Assembly (NCBI GenBank): GCA_003574785.1
Contig: QORU01000003.1
Span: 465,475-529,474, forward strand
DNA: 64,000 nt
Direction: 5' to 3'
From: Taklimakanibacter deserti
Lineage (GTDB): Bacteria > Pseudomonadota > Alphaproteobacteria > Rhizobiales > Aestuariivirgaceae
The position numbers were made by a program, and so were the translations under genes. Below are positions 8,519 through 16,700 of this stretch, piece by piece. Every line of letters starts with the position of its first letter. Position 1 is the stretch's first letter. A model generated the notes under the pieces. It was not told where the DNA came from. It saw only the letters and a program-made list of their open reading frames with translations, and did no database searches.

Positions 8519-10081
8519 GTGACGATGTCCGAAGCCCAGACCCTTCCTTCAACCGGCGGCCGGCGGGCCCGTGGCGGCGCCGAAGCGCGGCGCGCGGCAC
8601 GCACCTCCGGCACGGCCAAGCAGCAGGGCTTCATCCGCCGCGCCACCCCGCTCTATGAGCCCTTTACCACGGAGCAGCTCGAGCTCATCGAGGCCAATGC
8701 CGAGACCGTGCTGCAGGAGATCGGCATCGATTTCCGCGACGATGCCGAGGCGCTTTCGATGTGGAAGCAGGCGGGCGCCGATGTGAAGGGCGACCGGGTG
8801 CGCTTTCCCAAGGGCCTCGTGCGCTCGCTCCTCAAGACGGCGCCGCGCGAATTCGTGCAATATGCCAGGAACCCCGAGCGCTCGGTCACGGTCGGCGGCA
8901 ACAACACGATCTTCGTGCCGGTTTATGGCCCGCCCTTCATCCGCAATCTCGACGAGGGCCGGCGCTATGCCACGATCGAGGATTTCCGCAATTTCGTGAA
9001 GCTCGCCTATATGTCGCCGTCGCTGCATCATTCGGGCGGCACGGTGTGCGAGCCGGTCGACATCCCGGTGGCGAAGCGCCATCTCGACATGGTCTACAGC
9101 CACATCCGCTATTCCGATAAACCTTTCATGGGCTCGGTCACCGCGCCCGAGCGCGCCGAGGATTCGGTCACCATGGCGAAAATGGTGTTCGGCGATGAAT
9201 TCGTCGACCAGAATTGCGTGCTGATCAATCTCATCAACGCCAATTCGCCGCTGGTCTTCGACGGCACGATGGTGGGCGCGCTCAAGGTCTATGCCCGCGC
9301 CAACCAGGCGACCGTCGTGTCGCCCTTCATATTGTCAGGCGCCATGTCGGCGGTCACCGTCGTCGGCACGCTGACCCAGATCCTGGCCGAGGCCTCGGTC
9401 GGCATGGCCTTCGCGCAGCTCTGCCGCCCCGGCGCACCCGTTGTGTTCGGCACTTTCGCCAGCTCGATCTCGATGCAGTCGGGCGCGCCGACTTTCGGCA
9501 CGCCCGAGCCCGCGCATGTGCTCTTTGGCGCGGCCCAGCTCGCGCGCCGCCTGGGCGTGCCTTTCCGCTCGGGCGGAGGCCTATGCGCCTCGAAGGTCAC
9601 CGATGCCCAGGCGGCGCACGAGACTGCCAATACGCTGTGGCCTGCGCTGCTCGGCGGGGTCAATTTCATGCTGCATGCGGCGGGCTGGCTCGAAGGCGGG
9701 CTCGTCAGCTCATACGAAAAATTCGTGATCGACGCCGACCAGCTTACCATGTTCCAGCGCTTCGCCGAGGGCGTCGATTTCTCCGAGAACGGGCAGGGGC
9801 TCTCGGCCATCCGCGAAGTAGGGCCGGGCTCGCATTTCCTCGGCTGTGCTCATACGCAAGCTAATTTCGAGACCGCCTTCTGGCGCTCATCTATCGCCGA
9901 CAACAATTCCTTCGAGCAATGGCGCGATGACGGCGGCAAGGATGCGAGCCAGCGGGCGAACGAGACCTGGAAAAGGATGCTGCGCGACTATGAGGCGCCG
10001 GCGCTCGATCCAGGCCTCGACGAGGCGCTCCAGGCCTTCATGGCCAAGCGCAAGGAGAAACTGCCGGACAGCGTGGCGTGA
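8519..10081 (+). CDS. Trimethylamine methyltransferase (MttB) superfamily protein, non-pyrrolysine
   Basis: A 520-residue TIM-barrel protein of the MttB/COG5598 family. Family members move methyl groups from quaternary or tertiary amines to a corrinoid protein. The archaeal TMA enzyme needs an in-frame UAG for pyrrolysine; this frame has none, which puts it with the betaine/carnitine-type non-Pyl homologues common in alphaproteobacteria. There is no corrinoid-binding protein or corrinoid reductase beside it. Start may be the GTG at 8519 or the ATG at 8525; a G-rich GGTGAGGTGAGG ribosome site precedes both. Function beyond family is not determined. Confidence 0.85.
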   Translation: MTMSEAQTLPSTGGRRARGGAEARRAARTSGTAKQQGFIRRATPLYEPFTTEQLELIEANAETVLQEIGIDFRDDAEALSMWKQAGADVKGDRVRFPKGLVRSLLKTAPREFVQYARNPERSVTVGGNNTIFVPVYGPPFIRNLDEGRRYATIEDFRNFVKLAYMSPSLHHSGGTVCEPVDIPVAKRHLDMVYSHIRYSDKPFMGSVTAPERAEDSVTMAKMVFGDEFVDQNCVLINLINANSPLVFDGTMVGALKVYARANQATVVSPFILSGAMSAVTVVGTLTQILAEASVGMAFAQLCRPGAPVVFGTFASSISMQSGAPTFGTPEPAHVLFGAAQLARRLGVPFRSGGGLCASKVTDAQAAHETANTLWPALLGGVNFMLHAAGWLEGGLVSSYEKFVIDADQLTMFQRFAEGVDFSENGQGLSAIREVGPGSHFLGCAHTQANFETAFWRSSIADNNSFEQWRDDGGKDASQRANETWKRMLRDYEAPALDPGLDEALQAFMAKRKEKLPDSVA

Positions 10082-10265
10082 AGATGGTCATCGGGAATCT
10101 CGGCGGACCAGGGCGGGCTTCCTTTACAGCTTTCAGAGCCCACTTAGCTTTGGCGTCTAATTCCCGATCTACCCTATCGTCACTCTCGTCCGCGAAAGCG
10201 GAGGTGACGGCAAAGAAGGAGAGGATGAGATGCCACAGGCAAGGGCGCGAATTTTTAGCCGCCAC
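10038..10265 (-). CDS. Possible small exported protein (weak call)
   Basis: A 75-codon frame opening with GTG whose N-terminus looks like a signal peptide: LWHLILSFFAVTSAFA followed by the charged segment DESDDRVDRELDAKAKWALKA. It lies in the A/T-richer accessory patch and reads in the same direction as the duplicated small genes just upstream of it. Against it: its last 44 bases overlap the end of the MttB-family gene, there is no clear ribosome site, and no family is recognised. It otherwise fills the 247-base gap after the MttB gene, where nothing else is visible. Confidence 0.25.
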   Translation of the reverse strand: MAAKNSRPCLWHLILSFFAVTSAFADESDDRVDRELDAKAKWALKAVKEARPGPPRFPMTIFTPRCPAVSPCAWP

Positions 10266-10328
10266 AGACCGCCGACTTCCACTTACCTCGTTGATGATTC
10301 CCCGAATCTGCTTTGCGTCTCGGTGAGA

Positions 10329-10550
10329 TCAGAAATATTCATCTATTACATTCACTCGCCGTGGGCCCGGTAAGTCCTCTCGGAAAGCCCGGCCAGCCCA
10401 GCGCCCCTCGGCGTCGTATTGTCGCCGCTCCGCTGGTGTCAGGGTATCAATCCAATGGACATCCTTGCCCCTGGCAGCCGCTACTTTCGGGTACCAGTCT
10501 GCGTGTTCTTCAGGTTCAGCGGGCTTCCCCCTGGACTTCTTGGGTTTCAT
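10329..10550 (-). CDS. Small duplicated protein of unknown function, copy B
   Basis: A 73-residue, charged, apparently soluble protein with no signal peptide or membrane segment. The start is placed at the ATG at 10550 because it aligns with the sister gene (10609-10827) and both have GAGTTG just upstream; a longer frame to 10622 has no counterpart. The shared core reads WYPK, then AARGKD, HWIDTLTPAERRQ and RWAGRAFREDLPGPRRV, ending DEYF. The many conserved Arg, Trp and Pro residues suggest a small binding protein, possibly for nucleic acid, but no family is recognised. Retention of both copies with mostly conservative changes argues that it is translated. Confidence 0.6.
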   Translation of the reverse strand: MKPKKSRGKPAEPEEHADWYPKVAAARGKDVHWIDTLTPAERRQYDAEGRWAGRAFREDLPGPRRVNVIDEYF

Positions 10551-10608
10551 GCCGCAACTCGTAGGTACATCGTCGCAATTCTTAGGGGCCAGTTGCAGGT
10601 CGGTGAGG

Positions 10609-10827
10609 TTAGAAATATTCATCTGCTACATCCACTCGCCGTGGACCCGGTAAGTCCTCTCGGAAAGCCCGACCAGCCCAGCGCGCCTCGGCGTCGAATT
10701 GTCGCCGCTCCGCTGGTGTCAGTGTATCAATCCAATGGAAATCCTTGCCCCTGGCAGCCACTAGTTTCGGGTACCAGTTTGCGTGCTCATCGGCTTCTGG
10801 CCCGGCTGGCTTCTTCTTGGATCTCAT
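10609..10827 (-). CDS. Small duplicated protein of unknown function, copy A
   Basis: A 72-residue paralogue of the gene 58 bases downstream of it, with the same C-terminal half (HWIDTLTPAERRQ, RWAGRAFREDLPGPRR, DEYF) and a Lys-rich N-terminus (MRSKKK). It sits between the downstream copy and the large phage-like gene, all three reading leftward, so a single transcript from the promoter near 12.87 kb could cover all of them. Function unknown; what could link it to the large protein is only position. Confidence 0.6.
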   Translation of the reverse strand: MRSKKKPAGPEADEHANWYPKLVAARGKDFHWIDTLTPAERRQFDAEARWAGRAFREDLPGPRRVDVADEYF

Positions 10828-10912
10828 AGCACAACTCTCGAGTGTGGAGTTGATGTCATTATAGCACATAGCGCTGCAATTTTACAACGATAGCTCCTCA
10901 CCTTGGGCTATC

Positions 10913-12841
10913 TTAGGGTTGAGGCTCCTGCCTGGCCTCCAAGTTGGCGAGTGCCCGGACAAGGTCTCGGAATTTTCCGTTCCCAGGGGCTGGAGGGTAG
11001 AGGCCGCGTCGGAAGAGCGCTTTCTTGAGCTCGATCAAGCCATCAGCGCTTGCTTTCGTTGCCTCATCTCCCGACCTCGAGGGAGTGAATGTGCCGGGAA
11101 GCGAGCCTCGGTTTTTTGGACCGTTCCCCTGCGGGGCGTGCGGCGAAAAGGTCTCTGCTGCAGTGGCTTCGTTGCTTTCCCCTGCCGCTCCAAGCGCTGC
11201 GGCGACGGTCGCTGCGGCAATGCTGTTGTTGATGAGCAGCTTGGCGAGGTCGGGATTCGATTTAATCCATTGTCTCAGAGTTTTGTAGAATACGGGTAAC
11301 TCAGTTTTCCCATAGTTCGGCTTTCTTAAAGCGGCATAAATGGCATCTGCAACCAATTCCCTGTCGGATTTTATCGGATCGCGATAGCCGCTATCAATAT
11401 CAGAAGGGCGTGTAAGCGTTTTTGAATCGGGGCCACTCGCAAGCATGCTATAATTGCGCTCCAACTCATTTCTCATCGCTGGATCGATTATCGGCTTAAA
11501 ACCAGTTTTTGCATGTATCGCATGAGCGAGTTCATGGGCGATAACGCGTTCTCGCCGAGTCTCGTTGAGATCGTCGGCAATGCGAATAACGGTGGGTTCC
11601 ATCGTATCTGGATCAGTAAAGAGCCTGCCCGAGGCGTCGTTGATATCCGCTCTGGGAACTGTTTCAACTTTGACCAGCTTCTTGGCGATTTCCTGGAACT
11701 GCTTGGGCGAAAATCCTACGTCATTTCCTCCCAAGGTTTGTCTTCCGGCCACGTATGGCGCAACGATCGGGTCTCCGTCGATATCTTCCAAGAGCTTTCC
11801 GCTTTCATCATGAGCCGGAGTCTTGGAGTAATCCGCTTCAAAGGGGCGCTGGGGCTTGTGGGGCGGATTGAAAATGTCTCTGAATTTGGGCGGCGCATTG
11901 TGAGTGTCCCAAATATCATCCGATGAGACGGCGCCTGTAGAAGGGCGCTGTGGAGCGCTGACGTCGTCGGCGATCATTTGGTCGGGAGGATAGTTGTGTC
12001 TCTTCTTTTCCAAGTCTTTGGTCAGAAAATTTTGCTTAGGTATTCTTCCAGCAAATTGACCGGTTGGCGGAACCGTACTGACAGATAGATTTCCGGTTCC
12101 AGCAATCTCATTTCCCTTGATGGCTCTGGCGTAATCAGGTTCAAGGGAACCCCGCGGCTTGCCTGGCGGATTGAAAGCATTCGCAGACTTGTCCTGAGCA
12201 CTTTGGGCCGTCTGAATCTCGTCCGATGGACTGGCGCCGCTTGGAGCCTCTCGGATTGTGTTTTTTGATTTGTTACCGCTGGTCCAGTCGATATTGTTCC
12301 TGGCAGCCGCCGGGCCAGGTTCGTTGGCCGCAAGGCGCTCCGCATCGAGAGCTGGGCCAGGAATTTCAGCGAGCCTTGCTTTTGAGCCCAAGGAGAGGCC
12401 TTCGCGGACCAGTCCATATCCGCCGCCAACGATTCCGAGTATGTCCAGCGCGCTGCCGACCGGGTCGGTGATCATTGTCTTCTTGATGTTGTCGAGTCCC
12501 CAGTATCGATCTTTCAGCTCCTGCCCAACCGTTGTGGCCGCCGCCTCTTCTCTCGCGACGTCTTCCGGGTTTCGGCGCGCCGCCAGGCCGCGATCGGCAA
12601 GGTAGGCATTCAGCTCATCTGCGCCCATAAGGTTCATTGCGCCACCAGCTACGGTCTCCAGAGATTGGAGTGTCCGTACGGGGTGCCTGACCATTTCATA
12701 CAGCCCCGTCACTGCGTTGACGGCAGAGGGCCCAATATTCCCCGGCAACTCGGACCAGGAGTGTTTTGGCGTCGACGGTTCGCGATGGGGGAGCAGCCAC
12801 TTCATGGTAGGAAACTGCTTGGCGAATTCTTCATCCGTCAC
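10913..12841 (-). CDS. Large phage-structural-like protein with HExxH metallopeptidase motif
   Basis: A 642-residue, low-complexity-rich protein. The start is the GTG at 12841, preceded by a strong GGAGGGG site; an ATG 30 bases upstream lacks one. The N-terminal 150 residues (HPVRTLQSLETVAGGAMN, KDRYWGLDNIKKT, TDPVGSALD) resemble, from memory, segments of large virion or ejection proteins of tailed phages. A Pro/Ser-rich linker holds two copies of a roughly 35-residue repeat (about 206-240 and 307-341, each with FNPP..KP and DY). Residues 436-440 are HELAH, with ELVADA about 55 residues later as a possible third ligand, as in gluzincins. A hydrophobic stretch lies near 534-553. Codon use is visibly more A/T-rich than in flanking genes. 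No other phage genes are present. Activity untested. Confidence 0.65.
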   Translation of the reverse strand: MTDEEFAKQFPTMKWLLPHREPSTPKHSWSELPGNIGPSAVNAVTGLYEMVRHPVRTLQSLETVAGGAMNLMGADELNAYLADRGLAARRNPEDVAREEAAATTVGQELKDRYWGLDNIKKTMITDPVGSALDILGIVGGGYGLVREGLSLGSKARLAEIPGPALDAERLAANEPGPAAARNNIDWTSGNKSKNTIREAPSGASPSDEIQTAQSAQDKSANAFNPPGKPRGSLEPDYARAIKGNEIAGTGNLSVSTVPPTGQFAGRIPKQNFLTKDLEKKRHNYPPDQMIADDVSAPQRPSTGAVSSDDIWDTHNAPPKFRDIFNPPHKPQRPFEADYSKTPAHDESGKLLEDIDGDPIVAPYVAGRQTLGGNDVGFSPKQFQEIAKKLVKVETVPRADINDASGRLFTDPDTMEPTVIRIADDLNETRRERVIAHELAHAIHAKTGFKPIIDPAMRNELERNYSMLASGPDSKTLTRPSDIDSGYRDPIKSDRELVADAIYAALRKPNYGKTELPVFYKTLRQWIKSNPDLAKLLINNSIAAATVAAALGAAGESNEATAAETFSPHAPQGNGPKNRGSLPGTFTPSRSGDEATKASADGLIELKKALFRRGLYPPAPGNGKFRDLVRALANLEARQEPQP

Positions 12842-12866
12842 TTTTTCCCCTCCGTTTCTCAGACAA

Positions 12867-12910
12867 ATCATACGCTTTTAACGTATAAAATGTCAATAGA
12901 AAAGCGTATG
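12867..12910 (-). promoter_or_regulatory. Near-consensus sigma70-type promoter inside an 11-bp inverted repeat
   Basis: Reading leftward, TTGACA (complement of 12891-12896) and TATGAT (complement of 12867-12872) are separated by 18 bases, giving transcription from about 12860, just before the GTG start of the phage-like gene. Perfect 11-base inverted arms CATACGCTTTT (12869-12879) and AAAAGCGTATG (12900-12910) bracket the promoter, one arm covering the -10 box. This is the geometry of a repressor-controlled promoter. No regulator gene is adjacent. Confidence 0.6.
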
Positions 12911-12952
12911 TCCCGATTGCGATCGGCGGGACCGTTCAGTTGGCCCGGGAAT

Positions 12953-13918
12953 TCAGGTTTCTGTCGCCGGCGTCCTGGCCGCCCTTGCATCCGACCAGGC
13001 ATAGAAGCCGACGCCCAGGATGATGAGGGCCGTGCCGATGGCGTCGATGAAGGTGAAGGCCTCGCCCAGGAAGATCACCGCCAGGATGATGGTGAAGAGC
13101 GGCGAGATGGTCGAGATCATCGAGGCGGCCTGCGGGCTGGTGCGCCCGAGGCCCGCATTGATGAGGAAGGAGGGCAGCACGGTTGCGAAGAAGGCGCAGC
13201 CGGCGACCAGGCCCATATAGTTCCACGACACGGCCGGGCCCACGCCATGCGAGGTGATGGCATAGTGGACCAGGCTCGCAAAGCCCGCCGCCGACATGGC
13301 GATGGCGGTGAAGAGGGTGCTGCCCAGCGTGCGGATCAGGTCCTTGGCGAGGAGCTGGTAAAGCGCGAAGGCCAGTGCCGCGGCCAGGACCAGGAGCGAG
13401 CCGATGGCGGTATTTCCGCCCCCGAGGGAAACGCCATTGGTGAAGATGAGCGCGAGCCCGGCATAAGTGATGGCGGCACCCAGGACCCCCTGCAGGGTGA
13501 TCCGGCCATTGAAGAACAGCCAGCCGAGGAACATCACGAAGACCGGATAGGTGAACAGCACCAGCCTTTCGAGCTGGGCGGTGATGAAGGTGAGGCCGGC
13601 GAAATCGAGATAGGCGGCGACATAATAGCCGATGAAGCCGTTGAGCGCCGTGAAGGCGACGGTGCGCCAGCCGGGATAGGGACGGCCGGCGCGGCGATGC
13701 AGATAGAGCGCATAGAGGCCGACGGCGAGGAAGAAGGGCAGCGACATCATCATGCGCAGCGCCAGCATGAGAGCGGCGTCGGATTTCTCAAGATAAGCGA
13801 GCTTGATGAAGATGGCCTTGGAGGAAAAGAGGGCGGCACCTAAAGCCGTGAAGGCATAGCCCAGCCACGGCAGCGGTTGGGCTGCGGCCTCGCTTGCTCC
13901 GGCGGTGGTTTCGCTCAT
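12953..13918 (-). CDS. EamA-domain DMT family transporter
   Basis: A 321-residue drug/metabolite transporter with two EamA repeats and about ten membrane segments. The first repeat begins FTALGAALFSSKAIFIKLAY and each repeat ends in a Gly/Pro-rich helix (VLGAAITYAGLALIF; IGTALIILGVGFYAW). Such carriers export amino acids or metabolites; the substrate here is unknown. It flanks the A/T-rich patch but has the local high-GC codon use, so it marks the return to core sequence. Confidence 0.9.
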   Translation of the reverse strand: MSETTAGASEAAAQPLPWLGYAFTALGAALFSSKAIFIKLAYLEKSDAALMLALRMMMSLPFFLAVGLYALYLHRRAGRPYPGWRTVAFTALNGFIGYYVAAYLDFAGLTFITAQLERLVLFTYPVFVMFLGWLFFNGRITLQGVLGAAITYAGLALIFTNGVSLGGGNTAIGSLLVLAAALAFALYQLLAKDLIRTLGSTLFTAIAMSAAGFASLVHYAITSHGVGPAVSWNYMGLVAGCAFFATVLPSFLINAGLGRTSPQAASMISTISPLFTIILAVIFLGEAFTFIDAIGTALIILGVGFYAWSDARAARTPATET

Positions 13919-14003
13919 GATGCCCGCTTACACGGAAATAAGGTTCCTAGCCTCAAGGGGATCGGCATGCCAGCCGCGCCATTCCCGCAAGGCTTTCGGG
14001 AAC

Positions 14004-14555
14004 TCAATGCCCCTCGAAGGACACCAGCGTGTGGATCTTGACGCCCTTGTCGCGCAGCAGCCGGCTGCCGCCAATATCGGGGAGGTCGATGACGAAGGCG
14101 GCCGCGACGATGTCGCCGCCCGATTTGCGGATGAGGTCGATCGCGGCATTGGCGGTGCCGCCGGTCGCGACCAGGTCGTCGATGAGAAGGATGCGGTCGC
14201 CCTTGCTGATCGCATCGGCATGGATCTCGATCGTGTCGACGCCATATTCGAGCGCGTAATCCTGGCCGATAACCTTGTGCGGCAGCTTGCCCTTCTTGCG
14301 AATGGGTACGAAGCCGCGGCCCAGGACATGCGCCACGGCTCCGCCCAAGATGAAGCCACGTGCTTCGATGCCGGCGACATAGTCGATATCGCCCTTGAGA
14401 AAGGGCCAGGCCAGCTCGTCGACCGCGGCGCGGAAGGCATGAAGATTGGCAAGCAGGGTAGTGATGTCGCGGAACAGGATGCCCTTCTTCGGATAGTCGG
14501 GAATCGTCCGGATATAGCGCTTGATGTCGAAACCGTTCCGCAGATCCATGTTCAT
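14004..14555 (-). CDS. apt: Adenine phosphoribosyltransferase
   Basis: A 183-residue type I phosphoribosyltransferase that makes AMP from adenine and PRPP in the cytoplasm. The PRPP loop [14 protein letters not shown] lies at residues 122-135, and the N-terminal [14 protein letters not shown] and the [10 protein letters not shown] segment are those of Apt. Length is normal. It uses the adenine released by MtnP (encoded at 23.7 kb), completing methylthioadenosine salvage. Its neighbours hemF and trmL lie upstream in the same direction, with 15 bases between hemF and apt. Confidence 0.96.
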   Translation of the reverse strand: MNMDLRNGFDIKRYIRTIPDYPKKGILFRDITTLLANLHAFRAAVDELAWPFLKGDIDYVAGIEARGFILGGAVAHVLGRGFVPIRKKGKLPHKVIGQDYALEYGVDTIEIHADAISKGDRILLIDDLVATGGTANAAIDLIRKSGGDIVAAAFVIDLPDIGGSRLLRDKGVKIHTLVSFEGH

Positions 14556-14570
14556 CCCCTCATCTCGGGT

Positions 14571-15443
14571 TCAGGGCCATTTCACCTCGGGCGGCAGCGA
14601 GGACAGAATCGACTCGACATTGCCGCCCGTCTTGAGACCGAAGATCGTGCCACGATCATAGAGCAGATTGAATTCGACATAGCGGCCACGGCGGATGAGC
14701 TGCTCCTCGCGATCGACCTCGGTCCAGGCCTCCGTCATATTGGCGCGCACGATCGGCGGATAGGCGGCCAGGAAGGCGCTGCCGACCTCCCGGACGAAAG
14801 CGAAATCGCTATCCCAGTCACCTGAATCGAGGTAATCGAAAAAGATGCCGCCAATGCCGCGCGCTTCGCCGCGATGCGGCAGGAAGAAATAATCGTCGCA
14901 CCATTTCTTGTACTTCTCGTAATCGGCCACGCCATGCGCATCGCAAGCCTGTTTCATGGCGGCGTGGAAAGTTCGGGTGTCGCGGTGATCCTGGGTTCGC
15001 CTTCGCTCCAGCACCGGCGTCAGATCGGCGCCGCCGCCGAACCAGGCCTTCGACGTCACCACCATGCGGGTGTTCATATGGACGGCGGGCACATGGGGAT
15101 TGCGCGGATGGGCGATGAGCGAGATGCCGGATGCCCAGAAGCGCGGATCCGTGTCGGCACCCGGGATCTGGCCGCGGAATTCGGGCGAGAACTCGCCGTG
15201 GACGGTCGAGCAGTGAATGCCGGCCTTCTCGAACAGGCGGCCCTTCAGCAGGGACATGACCCCGCCGCCGCCTTCGGCGCCCGAGTGATCCTTGCGGGCC
15301 CAATCCTTGCGGGCGAAGCGGCCCGGCGGATCCTTGCCGCCCAGTTCGTCCTCGAGTCTTTCGAATCCGGCGCAGAGATCGTCGCGCAGCTGCTCGAACC
15401 AGGCGCGCGCCGCGGCTTTGCGTTGTTCCAGGGAAGAGGTCAT
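14571..15443 (-). CDS. hemF: Oxygen-dependent coproporphyrinogen III oxidase
   Basis: A 290-residue HemF, which uses O2 to decarboxylate two propionates of coproporphyrinogen III to vinyl groups in haem synthesis. Diagnostic segments include [16 protein letters not shown], the [15 protein letters not shown] region and the C-terminal [15 protein letters not shown] and GLKTGGN. The ATG at 15443 gives the usual length; 21 further upstream codons are not family-like. It probably shares a transcript with trmL (55 bases upstream) and apt (15 bases downstream). Confidence 0.96.
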   Translation of the reverse strand: MTSSLEQRKAAARAWFEQLRDDLCAGFERLEDELGGKDPPGRFARKDWARKDHSGAEGGGGVMSLLKGRLFEKAGIHCSTVHGEFSPEFRGQIPGADTDPRFWASGISLIAHPRNPHVPAVHMNTRMVVTSKAWFGGGADLTPVLERRRTQDHRDTRTFHAAMKQACDAHGVADYEKYKKWCDDYFFLPHRGEARGIGGIFFDYLDSGDWDSDFAFVREVGSAFLAAYPPIVRANMTEAWTEVDREEQLIRRGRYVEFNLLYDRGTIFGLKTGGNVESILSSLPPEVKWP

Positions 15444-15498
15444 GGCGCGAGTCTGGCGAAAGCCGGCAGGAATGACAAAGCGTTTTCTCGACACACCA

Positions 15499-15957
15499 TC
15501 ACCCACCCGGAAAGCCGCCGATCTGACGCAGAGCCTCGCCGGTGATCATGGCGCAAGCGAGCGCCACATTGAGGGATCTGAGGCCCTCCCGCATGGGAAT
15601 GAGGAGGCGGGCGTCGGCCGCCTCATGCACCTCGGGAGGCACGCCGGCGCTTTCGCGGCCCATGAGCAGGATATCGCCCGCGCGGAACGCGAAATCGGTG
15701 TAGGGGACAGCGGCCCTGGTCGAGGCAAGGACCAGGCGCCGGCCTTCCGTCGCCTGGCGAAAGGCTTCCCAAGAGGCATCGCGCGCCACCAGCGCCTGGT
15801 CGAGATAGTCCATGCCGGCCCGCTTCAGGGAAGAATCGGACCAGGTGAAGCCCGCGGGCTCGATCACCCGGACCTTGAGGCCGAAGCAGGCCGCCATGCG
15901 CATGATGGTCGCCGCGTTGGGCGGGATGTCGGGTTGATAGAGGGCGATTTCGATCAT
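15499..15957 (-). CDS. trmL: tRNA (cytidine(34)-2'-O)-methyltransferase
   Basis: A 152-residue SPOUT-class (trefoil-knot) RNA methyltransferase. It has the N-terminal [15 protein letters not shown], and the SAM-knot motifs [11 protein letters not shown] (about 99-109) and [12 protein letters not shown], which fit TrmL, the enzyme for 2'-O-methylation of the wobble base in certain leucine tRNAs. Length is that of the family. It is divergent from petA, with 169 bases between the starts; this region should hold both promoters. Confidence 0.93.
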   Translation of the reverse strand: MIEIALYQPDIPPNAATIMRMAACFGLKVRVIEPAGFTWSDSSLKRAGMDYLDQALVARDASWEAFRQATEGRRLVLASTRAAVPYTDFAFRAGDILLMGRESAGVPPEVHEAADARLLIPMREGLRSLNVALACAMITGEALRQIGGFPGG

Positions 15958-16126
15958 GGATATCAGCTCCTTAGCCTCTGAGCAGGGAACGCGCGAAGGA
16001 TCGTCTCACTGCGACACTTGATGGCTAGACATTCCGGAAACCCGATGCCAAAAACACACCAATTCATGTGCCAGCCCGTCCCCAGCGGGCGCTGCTCCAT
16101 GTCCTTTTGCGAGAGGAAACCGCCAC

Positions 16127-16687
16127 GTGTCCACAGCCGAACATGCCGATCCCAACCGGCGCGACTTTCTCTATATAGCCACCGGTGCGGCCGGTGCTGT
16201 GGGTGCGGCCCTGGTGGCATGGCCCTTCATCGACCAGATGAATCCCGACGCCTCGGTGTTGGCCTTGGCCTCGATCGAGGTCGATCTGGCCCCGATCGCC
16301 GAGGGCCAGAGCATCACCATCAAATGGCGCGGCAATCCGGTTTTCGTGCGCCACCGTACGCCCAAGGAGATCGAGGAGGCCAAGGCGGTGCCGATCTCCG
16401 ACCTGCCCGATCCCGACGCCCGCAACGCCAATGTGAAAGAGGGCGACCCCGCCACCGACATCAACCGCGTGGTCGGCGGCAAGGAGCAGTTCCTGGTGAT
16501 GATGGGCGTGTGCACGCATCTGGGCTGCGTGCCGCTCGGCCAGCAGGGCGACTACGGCGGATGGTTCTGCCCGTGCCACGGCTCGCATTACGATACGGCC
16601 GGACGCATCCGCAAAGGTCCGGCGCCGCAGAACCTGCCGGTGCCGATCTACGCATATATCTCCGATACCAAGATCAGTATCGGCTAA
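16127..16687 (+). CDS. petA: Ubiquinol-cytochrome c reductase iron-sulfur subunit (Rieske)
   Basis: A 186-residue Rieske protein of the cytochrome bc1 complex. A twin-arginine motif RRDFLYI at residues 11-17 followed by an uncleaved membrane anchor fits TAT-dependent insertion. The 2Fe-2S cluster boxes are C129-T-H131-L-G-C134 and C148-P-C150-H151-G-S, with both disulfide cysteines present. Translation starts at the GTG at 16127, after a GAGAGGAAAC ribosome site. First gene of petABC; the gap to petB is 13 bases. Confidence 0.97.
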   Translation: MSTAEHADPNRRDFLYIATGAAGAVGAALVAWPFIDQMNPDASVLALASIEVDLAPIAEGQSITIKWRGNPVFVRHRTPKEIEEAKAVPISDLPDPDARNANVKEGDPATDINRVVGGKEQFLVMMGVCTHLGCVPLGQQGDYGGWFCPCHGSHYDTAGRIRKGPAPQNLPVPIYAYISDTKISIG

Positions 16688-16700
16688 CAGAGGGCACGCG

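Larger units (their letters stand above)
10321..10835. repeat. Imperfect tandem direct repeat of about 240 bp containing a small gene in each copy
   Basis: Bases 10321-10557 are repeated with scattered changes at 10601-10835, an offset of about 280. The similarity begins at CGGTGAG, just downstream of each small gene's stop codon, and runs through the start codon into the shared GAGTTG ribosome-site region. A small length difference lies in the N-terminal coding part. This is a gene duplication rather than a mobile element: no terminal inverted repeats are seen. Confidence 0.85.

Noticed and set aside
8519..10081. Pyrrolysine-containing trimethylamine methyltransferase
   Set aside because: The 520-codon frame has no in-frame UAG and no pyl genes are near, so only the non-pyrrolysine family is supported.
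10100..12930. Attachment-site direct repeats flanking the A/T-rich patch
   Set aside because: Only a short imperfect match (TCGGCGG-ACC) occurs at the two edges, which is expected by chance in GC-rich DNA; no integrase or tRNA is present.
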